64,000 bases of DNA from Dehalococcoidia bacterium (GCA_022827095.1 JAJDTP010000017.1:48077-112076), one strand, 5' to 3'. Positions 18,578-27,362 are shown, counted from the stretch's first letter. A program made the numbers and translations. Notes: a model not told the origin generated them from the sequence alone.

Positions 18578-18865
18578 CTACATTTCACGCGCCAAGCGGC
18601 GTGCCCTGACTATATCCAGTTCTTGACTGTCCTTGTCGCCGCCGGCCAGCAGGATAATCAGCCGCCGCCCGCGGCTCACAAAATACACTCGGTAGCCCGG
18701 CCCGTAGTTGATACGTAGCTCGGATATGCCTCCGCCTACTGGACGAACGTCGCCCGGATTACCCTCCGCCAGCCGCAAAACCCGGTTAGCAATGCGCGTT
18801 CGCGCCCTTGGGTCACGCAGTCGCCTGAACCACCGGGCATACGTGTCGGTTACGCGGATTTCCAC
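18578..18865 (-). CDS. RelE/HigB-superfamily toxin
   Basis: 95 residues of the addiction-module killer (RelE/ParE, Gp49-like) type: TDTYARWFRRLRDPRARTRIANRVLRL, then GDVRPVGGGISELRINYGPGYRVYFV and LAGGDKDSQELDI. These are mRNA interferases acting at the ribosome (family knowledge). It starts with GTG four bases after the DUF3500 stop, so it may be co-transcribed with that gene. The antidote follows directly. Confidence 0.8.
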   Translation of the reverse strand: MEIRVTDTYARWFRRLRDPRARTRIANRVLRLAEGNPGDVRPVGGGISELRINYGPGYRVYFVSRGRRLIILLAGGDKDSQELDIVRARRLAREM

Positions 18866-18869
18866 CGGC

Positions 18870-19877
18870 TTACAGCACGTGGTACAGCAGCAGGTGGTCC
18901 CGCAGCACGTCGGCCGCGAAGTCGTTGTTCACGTCCCGCAGCACCGAGTGGATGTGGTTCGCGCCGTCCTGCCGGTTGTCGTACTCCACCACGAAGTCGC
19001 CGCCGTGCAGCCGGTAATAGTGCGGCTGCGTGCGGTCGACGGGGCCGCCCCAGGCCAGGTGGACCTTATCCAGACCGCCCTCGCGCAGGGCGGTCAGCTT
19101 CTCCTCGGCCAGGTCGGAGCGGATCCGGTTCACGTACTCGCTGGCCAGCGACATCAGCATCTCGCGTTGGGTGCCCGACATGGCGGTGGCGGCCAACCCT
19201 TCCTCCTTGGGCAATGACGCCTTGGATGAGTTGAAGGTGATGATGTCCGCCGGCGCCTCGTCATAGATGATCGCCTTGCTCTTCTGGCCGGCGTCCAGGC
19301 TCTCCATCAGTTCCAGGGCGATGTCCTGGCTGGCGCCCAGGATGCGCAGGCCCTCCTTGGGTCCCTTGCGCACCTCGGCCGGGTTGGCGCCGAAGAAGAA
19401 CGGCGTGACGGACAGCACCCGGTCGCCCCAGATGCTGTAGTGCAGCGAAACGTGGTGTCCCTCCACCCTCCAGCCCCACGGCTCGGCGTCGCTGGCGGGA
19501 TCGCCGAAGATGGTCCAGGCGTACCACAGCGTGTCCCGCAGGAACGTCACGCGCCCCGCTTCCTGCTCCAGCGGACCCAGCACGTCCTCGTGCTCGATGA
19601 TCAACTGGGCCTGCCGGTTGGAATCCTCGGTGAGGCCGGTGGCCATCAGCGCGTAGGCCAGTCCCCTCTGCTCCTCGGTCATGTCCCGCAGCATCAAGCC
19701 ATGCCGGTTCAGCGGCGGGTAATACCAGAAGATCCGCTCGCCGTCGTGGTAGCTGTAGGTGATGGCCGCTTTCTGCGCGGCGTCCAGGCTGTTCAGCAAC
19801 GCCAGCGCCGCCCCGCGCATCTCCGATGCCGCCTGCGGGTGCGTGTGGGGATGATCGTGGGTGTGTGCAGTGGTCAT
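18870..19877 (-). CDS. DUF3500 family protein
   Basis: 335 residues matching the DUF3500 pattern: LLNSLDAAQKAAITYSYHDGERIFWYYPPLNRHGLMLRDM; WGWRVEGHHVSLHY; ADIITFNSSKASLPKEEGL. The function is unknown; it is a soluble protein. The N-terminus is His-rich (HTHDHPHTHP), which may bind metal. I chose the internal ATG with GGAGG 10 bases upstream; the longer frame has no such site. It precedes the toxin-antidote pair on the same strand. Confidence 0.8.
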   Translation of the reverse strand: MTTAHTHDHPHTHPQAASEMRGAALALLNSLDAAQKAAITYSYHDGERIFWYYPPLNRHGLMLRDMTEEQRGLAYALMATGLTEDSNRQAQLIIEHEDVLGPLEQEAGRVTFLRDTLWYAWTIFGDPASDAEPWGWRVEGHHVSLHYSIWGDRVLSVTPFFFGANPAEVRKGPKEGLRILGASQDIALELMESLDAGQKSKAIIYDEAPADIITFNSSKASLPKEEGLAATAMSGTQREMLMSLASEYVNRIRSDLAEEKLTALREGGLDKVHLAWGGPVDRTQPHYYRLHGGDFVVEYDNRQDGANHIHSVLRDVNNDFAADVLRDHLLLYHVL

Positions 19878-20008
19878 GCGGGCATATCCTCCGTGCAACG
19901 TCGCAGCCGGATGTTTACCGGTCGAATGGTCAGAAGTGTATGCGCCCCCGATTTGGAGTGTCAAACCGGACAGAGGGCTCAGGCGTACCCGGTTTGCGGC
20001 GGGGAAAC

Positions 20009-20118
20009 GTCAGAAGCAGGATTTACAGGATTTTATGATTTTGCAGGATTAGGAGATCTCGATCGCCAAACGGTCCCAATCCTGATAATCCCCAAATCTT
20101 GAAAATCCTGCTTCTGAC
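20009..20118. repeat. GTCAGAAGCAGGATT palindromic element (type A)
   Basis: 110 bases with ends GTCAGAAGCAGGATT and AATCCTGCTTCTGAC. Internal CAGGATT and AATCCTG units also pair. It fills most of the 317-base gap between the DUF3500 gene and the orphan HigA; nothing else is seen in that gap. Confidence 0.85.
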
Positions 20119-20194
20119 GATTTACGAAAGCGGGTACGTCCAAGAGCCGATACGCGCTTGACACCGGATCATCAGCCCAACTATTTTCACTGTT

Positions 20195-20503
20195 ATGACG
20201 ACTGAACGTTATACAACCCCGCGCTTGTTTTCGGACTTGGCGATACCTTCGGGCGAAGTCCTGGCGGAAGAGCTCGAAGTCCGCGGCATGACGCAAGAGG
20301 AACTGGCGGACAGGATGGGTTGCTCGCCTCAGGTGATAGATGAGATTGTCCGAGCGGAGAGGGCCATCACGCCCGAGATAGCAAGCGGTCTGGGGAAAGC
20401 GTTGGGCGGGTCCTCGCAGTTCTGGACCAATCTTGAAGAGCATTACCGGATGACGCTGGAGCATATCCGCGCGAAGGCTGCGGCGGAGCGACAAACCAGT
20501 TAG
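20195..20503 (+). CDS. higA: HigA-like XRE antitoxin, no toxin beside it
   Basis: 102 residues of the HigA type: FSDLAIPSGEVLAEELEVRGMTQEELADRMGCSPQVIDEIV, then ITPEIASGLGKALGGSSQFWTNLEEHYR. The helix-turn-helix spans about residues 32-55. It resembles the HigA at about 50 kb, which has its HigB, but here no toxin-like frame is seen on either side. It may be an orphan antitoxin or a regulator. Confidence 0.8.
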   Translation: MTTERYTTPRLFSDLAIPSGEVLAEELEVRGMTQEELADRMGCSPQVIDEIVRAERAITPEIASGLGKALGGSSQFWTNLEEHYRMTLEHIRAKAAAERQTS

Positions 20504-20653
20504 CCTTTCACCAAATCAAGGCGACACAGCACTGCCGGCCGGCTTAGCAGAGGCCTCACAACAAAAAGCGAGGCCAACCGCGCCGGTCTCGCTAACCCTG
20601 CCACCGAAGCGAACAGGAAAAGGTGCGTGGGTATTGTGCCAGCCAACTACCCT

Positions 20654-20869
20654 TCAGGACTGCTCCTGCGACGGCGCTTTGGCTTCTGGTGATAGCCGCG
20701 ATGGCAGCTCGCCGCCGGGCGGTTTGCCGGGCGCCCAAGCTTTGACGGTAGTGGTCAATTTGGGATCGGCTCCACCATAGACTACTTCGCCTTCCATTAT
20801 AGGCAGAACGCCATCAACGCTGGCTGGCTTTGGAATCCCTTCGCCGTCAGGTTTGTTTGTATTTGTCAT
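20654..20869 (-). CDS. Small peptide with PGKPPGGEL motif
   Basis: 71 residues, hydrophilic, no membrane segment. The last part reads TTTVKAWAPGKPPGGELPSR. Its neighbour upstream, read 1 base overlapping (TAATG), carries a matching PKPWPPGKPPGGDL motif. GAGGAG lies about 9 bases before the ATG. The function is unknown; the shared motif and coupling suggest a functional pair. A peptide-precursor role is possible, but no modifying enzyme is adjacent. Confidence 0.5.
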   Translation of the reverse strand: MTNTNKPDGEGIPKPASVDGVLPIMEGEVVYGGADPKLTTTVKAWAPGKPPGGELPSRLSPEAKAPSQEQS

Positions 20870-21036
20870 TAGAATGTCTCCTCTTTATTTTCGTTTTCCG
20901 GTTTGGCTATATGGGTCAGATCGCCGCCGGGTGGCTTGCCGGGCGGCCAAGGCTTCGGTGAAGCCGCACGTGGCGCCGTGCCTTCAACCAACCTTCGCAT
21001 AGGCATACTATTGGCATTTTTGGGGCCAGAAGGCAT
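20869..21036 (-). CDS. 55-residue peptide with PGKPPGGDL motif
   Basis: Starts MPSGPKNANSMPMRRLVEG and contains PKPWPPGKPPGGDL. A GGAGG site overlaps the end of the membrane-protein gene just upstream, 6 bases before this ATG; an ATG 3 bases earlier is also possible. The stop overlaps the next small gene by one base. Three genes in a row overlap on this strand, which supports translation. No family is recognised. Confidence 0.45.
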   Translation of the reverse strand: MPSGPKNANSMPMRRLVEGTAPRAASPKPWPPGKPPGGDLTHIAKPENENKEETF

Positions 21037-21755
21037 CATTCACCTCCGTCGCTAGTTTGTTTTACTATATCATAGACTATGGTCGCTGTCCATCCTTGGG
21101 CAGATTGAGAATGTTCCGAGTGTTTGGGATTGTAAAAGTACGAATATATCAATATCGTTTCAACGTTCTTTGATACAATGAACTCGAAAGGCTCGTGATG
21201 ATATTCGCCTGGCTCTATAACCCTTTCACTTGGACCAAACCGTTGGGAGACGTTTTCCAGTACCGGCCAGTCAATATCCGAGTACCTTTCAGAGCTGAAC
21301 GCCTGAGAGTAACGATATTCTACGTCTTCATCACTCAATGGTCGCACTTGGTGCATACGGAAGAAGAACTCGCGGATTTCCACCTTGACCTTTGAGCTGT
21401 TGTGCAGCGTGGCCGTCACCGCGATATGCGTGTACTGATTGCCGATAGGGCGGTGCGTAACAGCTTGCGTGATCGTGAGGTGCGGCTCAAAATCCCGGAA
21501 CAATTGTAGCTTGCGGTAAGCGAAAATGCCGCCGGCTACGATGAGAAACGCCCAAACGAACGCTTGGACGATGCCGACCACGTCCCTGACCCTGCTGATG
21601 TCAGTGGGGTCGGTTGCGCTTCGGCTGGCGTCGGTCAACCAGAAATTCAGCGCCAGCACTGCTCCGGCCAAGATTGCCAATACCCCGATAACAATCGCAG
21701 CCTCAATCACCACCCCGCGGCGATGAGAACGCAACTTAGCTAATATCCTACGCAT
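21036..21755 (-). CDS. Two-helix membrane protein with soluble C-terminal domain
   Basis: 239 residues with a basic N-terminus and membrane segments at about 15-38 and 60-80. About 150 polar residues follow (ITQAVTHRPIGNQYTHIAVTATLHNSSKVKVEIREFFFR ... EPGEYHHEPFEFIV) that look like an Ig-like beta sandwich. It starts 9 bases after the restriction-methyltransferase gene stop on the same strand and overlaps the next small gene. The function is unknown. Its position behind a restriction gene hints at a defence-island accessory (inference). Confidence 0.6.
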   Translation of the reverse strand: MRRILAKLRSHRRGVVIEAAIVIGVLAILAGAVLALNFWLTDASRSATDPTDISRVRDVVGIVQAFVWAFLIVAGGIFAYRKLQLFRDFEPHLTITQAVTHRPIGNQYTHIAVTATLHNSSKVKVEIREFFFRMHQVRPLSDEDVEYRYSQAFSSERYSDIDWPVLENVSQRFGPSERVIEPGEYHHEPFEFIVSKNVETILIYSYFYNPKHSEHSQSAQGWTATIVYDIVKQTSDGGE

Positions 21756-21764
21756 ATCAATATC

Positions 21765-24700
21765 CTAACTCGCTCCCCCGCCCAGCAACTGTGCTACTGC
21801 GCCCTCCACCGCCGCGCCTTCCGCCGACCCACGCAGCCATTTCCGCAGCTCCCGCCGCGCGATGGTCACCGTGAGCCGCTCGCCGTACTCCCGACGCAAC
21901 TCGGCCAGGCGGTCGCTCGATGCTGTCGCCGCCCGGGCGCCGGCCTCGGCCACTGCCTGGTGTCGGGAATCCCCGGCGTCAAACTGCGGGATGGGCAACT
22001 TCCAAACATGCTTGTGTAAGTGACGAGTGTTGCCGGCCCAATTCGGAACGGTGTACTTGTTCACACTGGTTGCCACGACATCGCTGTTGATAATCGCCAT
22101 CAGATAGTTGGCTTCATTAATGTCCTTGCAAGCCACCCAGAACAATACATTTTCTACCAATGCTGTGTCACTTTTCAGAACAGCGGCCGCGGGTTGGCCG
22201 GAACTTGTATAGACTAATCTAACCGGTCGGTCGTCATGGTTGCTCTGCCATTCGAGTTGCGACGATAGCTTGCTCATGTAGTCAAGTTGCGCCAGCAGGT
22301 TCAGCCTATTGGCTGCCGCTCGGTTGTCCTCCCACAGTCGGCTCACCGTCCGCCAGCGTTCCCGCATCCGTCGTTCCAAGCCGCCCTGCCGGATCCCTCC
22401 CGGCCCGTGCTCATCGGCGGGAATGGCATGGTCGCCTTGTTTCAACGGCAGCACCGCCTTCAGCGGTTCCAGGGTCACGTAGGGGGCGACGGTCTCGCCC
22501 AGGTGCACGTCGAACAGGTGCCGGCGTTCCACGGTCTGCCCCGTGATTGCAGTCAGGTCCAGGTCCTTCCACGGCGCTTTGTCCTGAGAGCCACGGCGGG
22601 GATTGACGGTGACCGTCCGCGCCGCCTGCACGATGGCCGTGTTCTCCGTCTCGTTGACGAAGAACAACACCCGCGGGAATATGGTTGCGCCGTTGCGAGA
22701 TCGCGCCGCGTAGGGAGAATCACCCACAACGCCGGTGTCGGTAATGCCCGAGGACACCCTCGCCACGTCATCGGCCCCCGCCCGGCCCCGCCACTGTTCC
22801 ACCGCGCCGGCCAGGGGCCTGCCCGCGGCGTCCGCCGCGCACTTGCGGGCGAACACCACGGAGGCCGGCACCGGGAAGAAGGTGTTGGGTTCCAGCCGTT
22901 CCAGGTCCCACGCCGGCTTGTGGGTGAAGTCCACGTTGATGGCCGGCCCCCTCCGGCCGGCCCGCCAGACGCCGCTCCGCCACTTGGAATGCTGTCCGGC
23001 TTGCAGCGCGCTGTGGGGCAGCACGAACCCGATGACGCCGCCGTCCTTGAGATACAGGTCCACGCTGCGGGCGAAGAACAGCCCCGCCACGTCCTGGTGG
23101 GTGGCGTAACGCCCGCCCGCCCAGATGCCGTAGCGGTTCCGGCTCAGGTTCTGCAACTCGTCCCGCAGGATGTCCGCCGTCTGGTTGTAGTTGATCCACG
23201 GCGGGTTGCCGATCACCACGTCCACCTTGGCCCGGGACAGCGCCACCGGACGCACCATGTTCCGCGTGTAGTAGGCCCAGATGTGGTCGCGCCCCTCGTC
23301 GTGGAGCCGCTGCATGGTCTTGATGGTCTCGCCGATCATCTGCCGCTCGGCCAGATCATTGACGTGGTTGTCGTCCAGGGCCAGCAGGGCGTCCTCGCCC
23401 GTCTCGATGTATGCCGATACGTCCCCCATCAGCGCGTCGAAGTTCTCGGCCCGTTCCACTAGGCTGACCGGGAAGAACAGTTCCGTGTTCGCCTCGTCCC
23501 GCACCTCGATGGCGATTTCGTTCTCGGCGAACAGGTCCCCGGTGCGAAAGCGCAGCTGCAAGGCGTCGCCCAGGTACACCGGTATGGATAGCGATGCGTC
23601 GAACCCCGCCTCGTGCGCCGCGCTGATCGCCGGACGCGCCGCCAGGGTCCAGGCGGCCCGCGCCAGATGCACCGCCACCGGATGCACGTCGATCCCCGTC
23701 ACCGCGCTGCGCAGCCGGTCCAGCAACTCCTTGGGATCAAGGTTCACCGAGCTGTCAGAAGCAGGATTTACAGGATTGTCGGGATGTCCAGGATTGAGTT
23801 GGCGAGGACTGCCAGCGTGCCCAATCCTGCTAATCCCGGAATCCCGAAAATCCTGCTTCTGACGATCCCCCGCCGCCTCCAGGAAATGCCGCACCGCCTC
23901 GGCCACGAAGGTGCCGGAGCCGCAGGCCGGGTCCAGCACCCGCTGGCGCAGGGGGTCGTCCACCAACTCCCGTACCATGACCCGCGCCAGCCAGGCCGGC
24001 GTGTAGTATTCGCCCAACTGCCGGCGCTCGTCGGGCGGGATCACCGTCTCGTACAGGACGGCGGCGGTGTCCGGCGGAGCGTCGGCCCACTGGAAACGGG
24101 CCACCCGACGGGCCAGCGTTTGCAGCAGCGGATTGCCGCCCACCTCAACCGGCCAGGCGAAGAAGTCCGATTCCAGCACCCCCTGCAAGCCGGTGGCCCG
24201 GTACAGCTCGCGGCCCTGCAGCAGGTCGGCAGGGTCGGTCTCGGCCAGCCGCCGGATGTCGATGCCGAAGGACGCCTGCACCACCATACCGATCACGGCG
24301 CCCAGGTAGGTGTGCCGGACGAACAGGTCGTCCATCTCTTCCGTGCATTCGCGCCCCGCCTGGGTCATTCGCGGTTGGGTCGTCTCCCCGCGTTCCATTC
24401 CCTCCGTGCTGAAGGCCAGTTCGCCCAGGGCGGTGCGCAGCAGGTCGTACCACAGCCGCCGCTTGACCCGTATGGTCTCCAGATGCGCGTTCTCTGCGTA
24501 GAGCGCTTTCAGGGCGGCGATGTCGCGCTGGTACGCGGGACTATCGGGACCGAAGTGCTCGGCGATGCCCTCCCGGTCCGGTACGACGTCTTCCAGCGAC
24601 ACCAGCGCGGAATCCCGCAGCCATTCGTACAGCGGCAGCCAACCCTGCGGCTCGTCCAGGGTGAAGGCGTAGGGCCGCGTCGAACGCACGTCGCCGGCCC

Positions 24701-25076
24701 CGGGCCAGCGCAACACCCAGCGCCGGCCGTCGGTGAGGATGCCCATGCGCACCCGTCCCTGCGCCGCCGACTGCGCCAGGTAGTCGTCCAGTTGCCGCAC
24801 GTTATCGGGGTCGGGTTCGCCGCTGGCGGCGGTGCCAATCCGCCGCTTGAACTCGATGAAGGTGTCCAGCGCGGTCAGGTCAACGGCGCGCCGGCTGCCG
24901 TCCGAGGGCGGGTTTTCCTCTACCATCTGCTCGGCATTGGCCAGGCCGGTGAGGATCAGGAAATCGCGAACGGCGGAGGTGATGTTGGCCTCCGGCTCGT
25001 TGCGCTCGTGCCGTTCCAGGATGGCGGCGGCAGCGCGGGCAAACCGTGGGTCGTTGACGTCCAGGTGCGCAGTCAT
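21765..25076 (-). CDS. Type IIG-like restriction enzyme/adenine methyltransferase
   Basis: 1103 residues. The N-terminal part holds a nuclease-like core (TFIEFKRRIG, E75-x-K77). The middle is a class I N6-adenine methyltransferase with motif I DPACGSGTF (about 385) and motif IV NPPW (about 623). The C-terminal part (to about 1100) is presumably the target-recognition domain. Such single-chain enzymes modify and cut DNA at the same recognition site. About residues 405-441 (QKQDFRDSGISRIG...NPVNPASD) are encoded by a 110-base palindromic repeat lying in frame between motif I and GIDVHP, so the gene has absorbed a repeat without breaking. Confidence 0.85.
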   Translation of the reverse strand: MTAHLDVNDPRFARAAAAILERHERNEPEANITSAVRDFLILTGLANAEQMVEENPPSDGSRRAVDLTALDTFIEFKRRIGTAASGEPDPDNVRQLDDYLAQSAAQGRVRMGILTDGRRWVLRWPGAGDVRSTRPYAFTLDEPQGWLPLYEWLRDSALVSLEDVVPDREGIAEHFGPDSPAYQRDIAALKALYAENAHLETIRVKRRLWYDLLRTALGELAFSTEGMERGETTQPRMTQAGRECTEEMDDLFVRHTYLGAVIGMVVQASFGIDIRRLAETDPADLLQGRELYRATGLQGVLESDFFAWPVEVGGNPLLQTLARRVARFQWADAPPDTAAVLYETVIPPDERRQLGEYYTPAWLARVMVRELVDDPLRQRVLDPACGSGTFVAEAVRHFLEAAGDRQKQDFRDSGISRIGHAGSPRQLNPGHPDNPVNPASDSSVNLDPKELLDRLRSAVTGIDVHPVAVHLARAAWTLAARPAISAAHEAGFDASLSIPVYLGDALQLRFRTGDLFAENEIAIEVRDEANTELFFPVSLVERAENFDALMGDVSAYIETGEDALLALDDNHVNDLAERQMIGETIKTMQRLHDEGRDHIWAYYTRNMVRPVALSRAKVDVVIGNPPWINYNQTADILRDELQNLSRNRYGIWAGGRYATHQDVAGLFFARSVDLYLKDGGVIGFVLPHSALQAGQHSKWRSGVWRAGRRGPAINVDFTHKPAWDLERLEPNTFFPVPASVVFARKCAADAAGRPLAGAVEQWRGRAGADDVARVSSGITDTGVVGDSPYAARSRNGATIFPRVLFFVNETENTAIVQAARTVTVNPRRGSQDKAPWKDLDLTAITGQTVERRHLFDVHLGETVAPYVTLEPLKAVLPLKQGDHAIPADEHGPGGIRQGGLERRMRERWRTVSRLWEDNRAAANRLNLLAQLDYMSKLSSQLEWQSNHDDRPVRLVYTSSGQPAAAVLKSDTALVENVLFWVACKDINEANYLMAIINSDVVATSVNKYTVPNWAGNTRHLHKHVWKLPIPQFDAGDSRHQAVAEAGARAATASSDRLAELRREYGERLTVTIARRELRKWLRGSAEGAAVEGAVAQLLGGGAS
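23754..23863. repeat. Type A palindromic element inside the methyltransferase gene
   Basis: 110 bases with perfect ends GTCAGAAGCAGGATT and AATCCTGCTTCTGAC, nearly identical in design to the intergenic copies. It is fully open in the gene's frame and adds about 37 residues after motif I. Confidence 0.9.
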
Positions 25077-25120
25077 GGCCCCGATTCTAGCAGTGGCAAG
25101 ACGTTGGCGTCAGAGGGGTT

Positions 25121-25228
25121 GTCAGAAGCAGGATTTGCCGGATTATGGGATTGACATGATTGAGACCATTTGGAGTAGAGTCCTCCTAATCCTGATAATC
25201 CATAAATCCCATAAATCCTGCTTCTGAC
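25121..25228. repeat. Type A palindromic element
   Basis: 108 bases with ends GTCAGAAGCAGGATT and AATCCTGCTTCTGAC. It lies between the restriction gene start and the hydrolase gene, in the divergent promoter region. Confidence 0.85.
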
Positions 25229-25317
25229 GATTGATTGCTGCCCCTGCGCTTTACCTTGACATCCCTTTACCCCTGTAACAGAATAACGCCATCCTCACCC
25301 CGCACAGGAACGAGAGT

Positions 25318-26112
25318 ATGACAACAGTTCAGAGTGGTTCCCGCACTACCGTAAATGTCAACGGTACTGCCGTCGAAATGTACTCCGGCGGCAGTGGTCC
25401 GCCGCTGGTTTTCTTCCATGGCGCCGGCGGCTCCAACGGCTGGCAGGCCTGGCACGAGGACCTGTCCGCCGAGTACACCGTGTACGTCCCCAGCCAGCCC
25501 GGTTTCAACGGCACCGAGGCCCCTGACTGGGTCAAGACCATCCATGACGTGGCCCACTTCAACCACATGTTCGTCGAGGCCCTGGGCCTGCAGGACATCA
25601 TCCTGATGGGCTCTTCGATGGGCGGCTGGGTTTCAGCTGAAATGGCGGCCATGGACGACCACAATATCGATGCTCTGGTCCTGGTGGATCCGGCTGGCAT
25701 CAAGCCTCGAGAGGGCGAGATAGCGGAGATTTTCATGGTGTCCGCCGACACGCGCCTCCAGCAGCGCTTCCACGATCCCAGCCAGGTCGAGAACTACGAG
25801 AACTACAGCCGCGAACTGTCTCCCGAAGAGCAGTTGGTCGTTCACTCCAACGCCATCATGGCATCCCAGTTGTGCTGGAAGCCCTACCTCCACAACCCCA
25901 GCCTTCCCCATACGCTGTCCCGCGTCGGCACGCCCACTCTGATCGTCTGGGGCAACCAGGACGCCATCATTCCGGTCGAGTGCGGGCACCTGTTCCAGCA
26001 GGCCATCCAGGGCAGCCAGCTGCGCATCATCGACAACTGCGGGCACTCGCCGGCCGTGGAAAAGCGCAGCGAATTCGTCGCCGCCGTAACCGGATTCCTC
26101 AACAGCCTCTGA
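25318..26112 (+). CDS. Alpha/beta-fold hydrolase
   Basis: 264 residues with the complete hydrolase triad: nucleophile S100 in GSSMGG, acid D215 (WGNQDAIIP) and base H243 (NCGHSP). The oxyanion element is FHGAGG (about 33-38). It is cytoplasmic, with no signal. The 70-base gap to the luciferase-like oxidoreductase downstream suggests one transcript; such pairs often degrade small organic compounds, for example ring-cleavage products, but the substrate cannot be read from sequence. Confidence 0.88.
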   Translation: MTTVQSGSRTTVNVNGTAVEMYSGGSGPPLVFFHGAGGSNGWQAWHEDLSAEYTVYVPSQPGFNGTEAPDWVKTIHDVAHFNHMFVEALGLQDIILMGSSMGGWVSAEMAAMDDHNIDALVLVDPAGIKPREGEIAEIFMVSADTRLQQRFHDPSQVENYENYSRELSPEEQLVVHSNAIMASQLCWKPYLHNPSLPHTLSRVGTPTLIVWGNQDAIIPVECGHLFQQAIQGSQLRIIDNCGHSPAVEKRSEFVAAVTGFLNSL

Positions 26113-26140
26113 CCTCTGCCAACGTCCCGCAATACCGTCC

Positions 26141-26167
26141 GTCATTCCGGCGAAAGCCGGAATTCAG
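26141..26167. repeat. GTCATTCCGGCGAAAGCCGGAAT half repeat (type C)
   Basis: A small hairpin CCGGCGAAAGCCGG inside the dispersed GTCATTCC...GGAATCCAG element. It lies just after the hydrolase and just before the next gene's ribosome site. Confidence 0.7.
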
Positions 26168-26185
26168 TGAGAAGGAGCGAACATC

Positions 26186-27337
26186 ATGGCGCACGAACTC
26201 GAAGTATTCTGGTTCTCCGAACAGCCCTACGGCCACGTCACCGAGGATGACCTGGAAGGTTGGGAATCGGGGCGGATGCACTTCCCCAACACCTATTTCG
26301 ACCCCGAAAAGGCCCATGTCCTCTACTCCAACTATCATGACCAGTACCAGCTGGCCGATGAGGTCAATTTCGACGGCATCATGTCCAACGAGCACCACAG
26401 CTCCTACTGGTGCATGAAGCCCTCCGTCAACGTGGACGCCGCCGTCATCACCCAGCGCACTAAGAAAGCGAAGATCGCCATGCTGGGCAACGTCATCGCC
26501 GTCAACGACCCGGTGAAGATGGCCGAAGAGATCGCCATGCTGGACTGCATCAGCGGCGGCCGCGTCATCTCCGGCTTCGTCCGCGGCACCGCCGTGGAGA
26601 CCCTCCACGCCGGATACCCTCCCACCGAGAACCGCCCGCGCTTCGAGGAGGCCCACGACCTCATCGTCAAGTGCTGGACCCAGCCCGGCCCTTTCCGCTG
26701 GGAGGGCGAGTACTGGCCCCACCGCATGGTCAACCCCTGGGTCGTGCCCATCCAGAAGCCGCACCCGCCGGTCTGGTTCCCCGGCACCGGCAGCCCTGAG
26801 TCCGTGATCTGGGCCGCCAAGCACCGCTATCCGTACATGAACCTGGGCTCCCTGCTCGACCTCACCAAGCAGCTCAAGGGCATCTACCACGAGACCGCCG
26901 CCGAGGAAGGCTACGAGGCTGGCCCCGAGCACTTCGGCTATCTGATCCGCTGCCTCGTCGCTGACACCGACGAGAAGGCCCAGGAGATCGGCCGCACCTT
27001 CCTGTGGACCGAGAACCACCGCAACCGTGGGCCCATGGAATTCAACGACCCGCCCGGCTACCAGTCCCGCGAGGCCCTGCGCATCAAGATGTCGCGCCCG
27101 CTCATCGGCACCGGCACCATGGGTCGCCGCATGACCTACGAGGACCTGCAGGACGCCTACAACATCATCGTCGGCAGCCCCGAGACCGTGACCGAGAAGC
27201 TGCGCCACATCCGCAAGGACCTCGATCCCGGCTACATCCTCATCTACGGCAACGAGGGCCACATGGCCCACGAGGACGTGATGCGCTCCGTCGAACTCCT
27301 CGGCACCAAGGTGATACCGGCGCTGAAGGAAGGCTAG
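26186..27337 (+). CDS. Luciferase-like (LLM class) flavin-dependent oxidoreductase
   Basis: 383 residues of the bacterial luciferase-like monooxygenase superfamily. It shows the TIM-barrel hallmarks FDGIMSNEHHSSYW, AKIAMLGNVIAVNDPVKMAEEIAMLDCISGGRVISGFVRG and IVGSPETVTEKL. It uses FMNH2 or F420, and the cofactor is not decidable by eye. It follows an alpha/beta hydrolase and precedes a strong terminator, so the two form a short operon. AGAAGGAG-type bases precede the ATG. Confidence 0.88.
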   Translation: MAHELEVFWFSEQPYGHVTEDDLEGWESGRMHFPNTYFDPEKAHVLYSNYHDQYQLADEVNFDGIMSNEHHSSYWCMKPSVNVDAAVITQRTKKAKIAMLGNVIAVNDPVKMAEEIAMLDCISGGRVISGFVRGTAVETLHAGYPPTENRPRFEEAHDLIVKCWTQPGPFRWEGEYWPHRMVNPWVVPIQKPHPPVWFPGTGSPESVIWAAKHRYPYMNLGSLLDLTKQLKGIYHETAAEEGYEAGPEHFGYLIRCLVADTDEKAQEIGRTFLWTENHRNRGPMEFNDPPGYQSREALRIKMSRPLIGTGTMGRRMTYEDLQDAYNIIVGSPETVTEKLRHIRKDLDPGYILIYGNEGHMAHEDVMRSVELLGTKVIPALKEG

Positions 27338-27362
27338 GTACCTGCTCAAAGAAAGGGCAATG

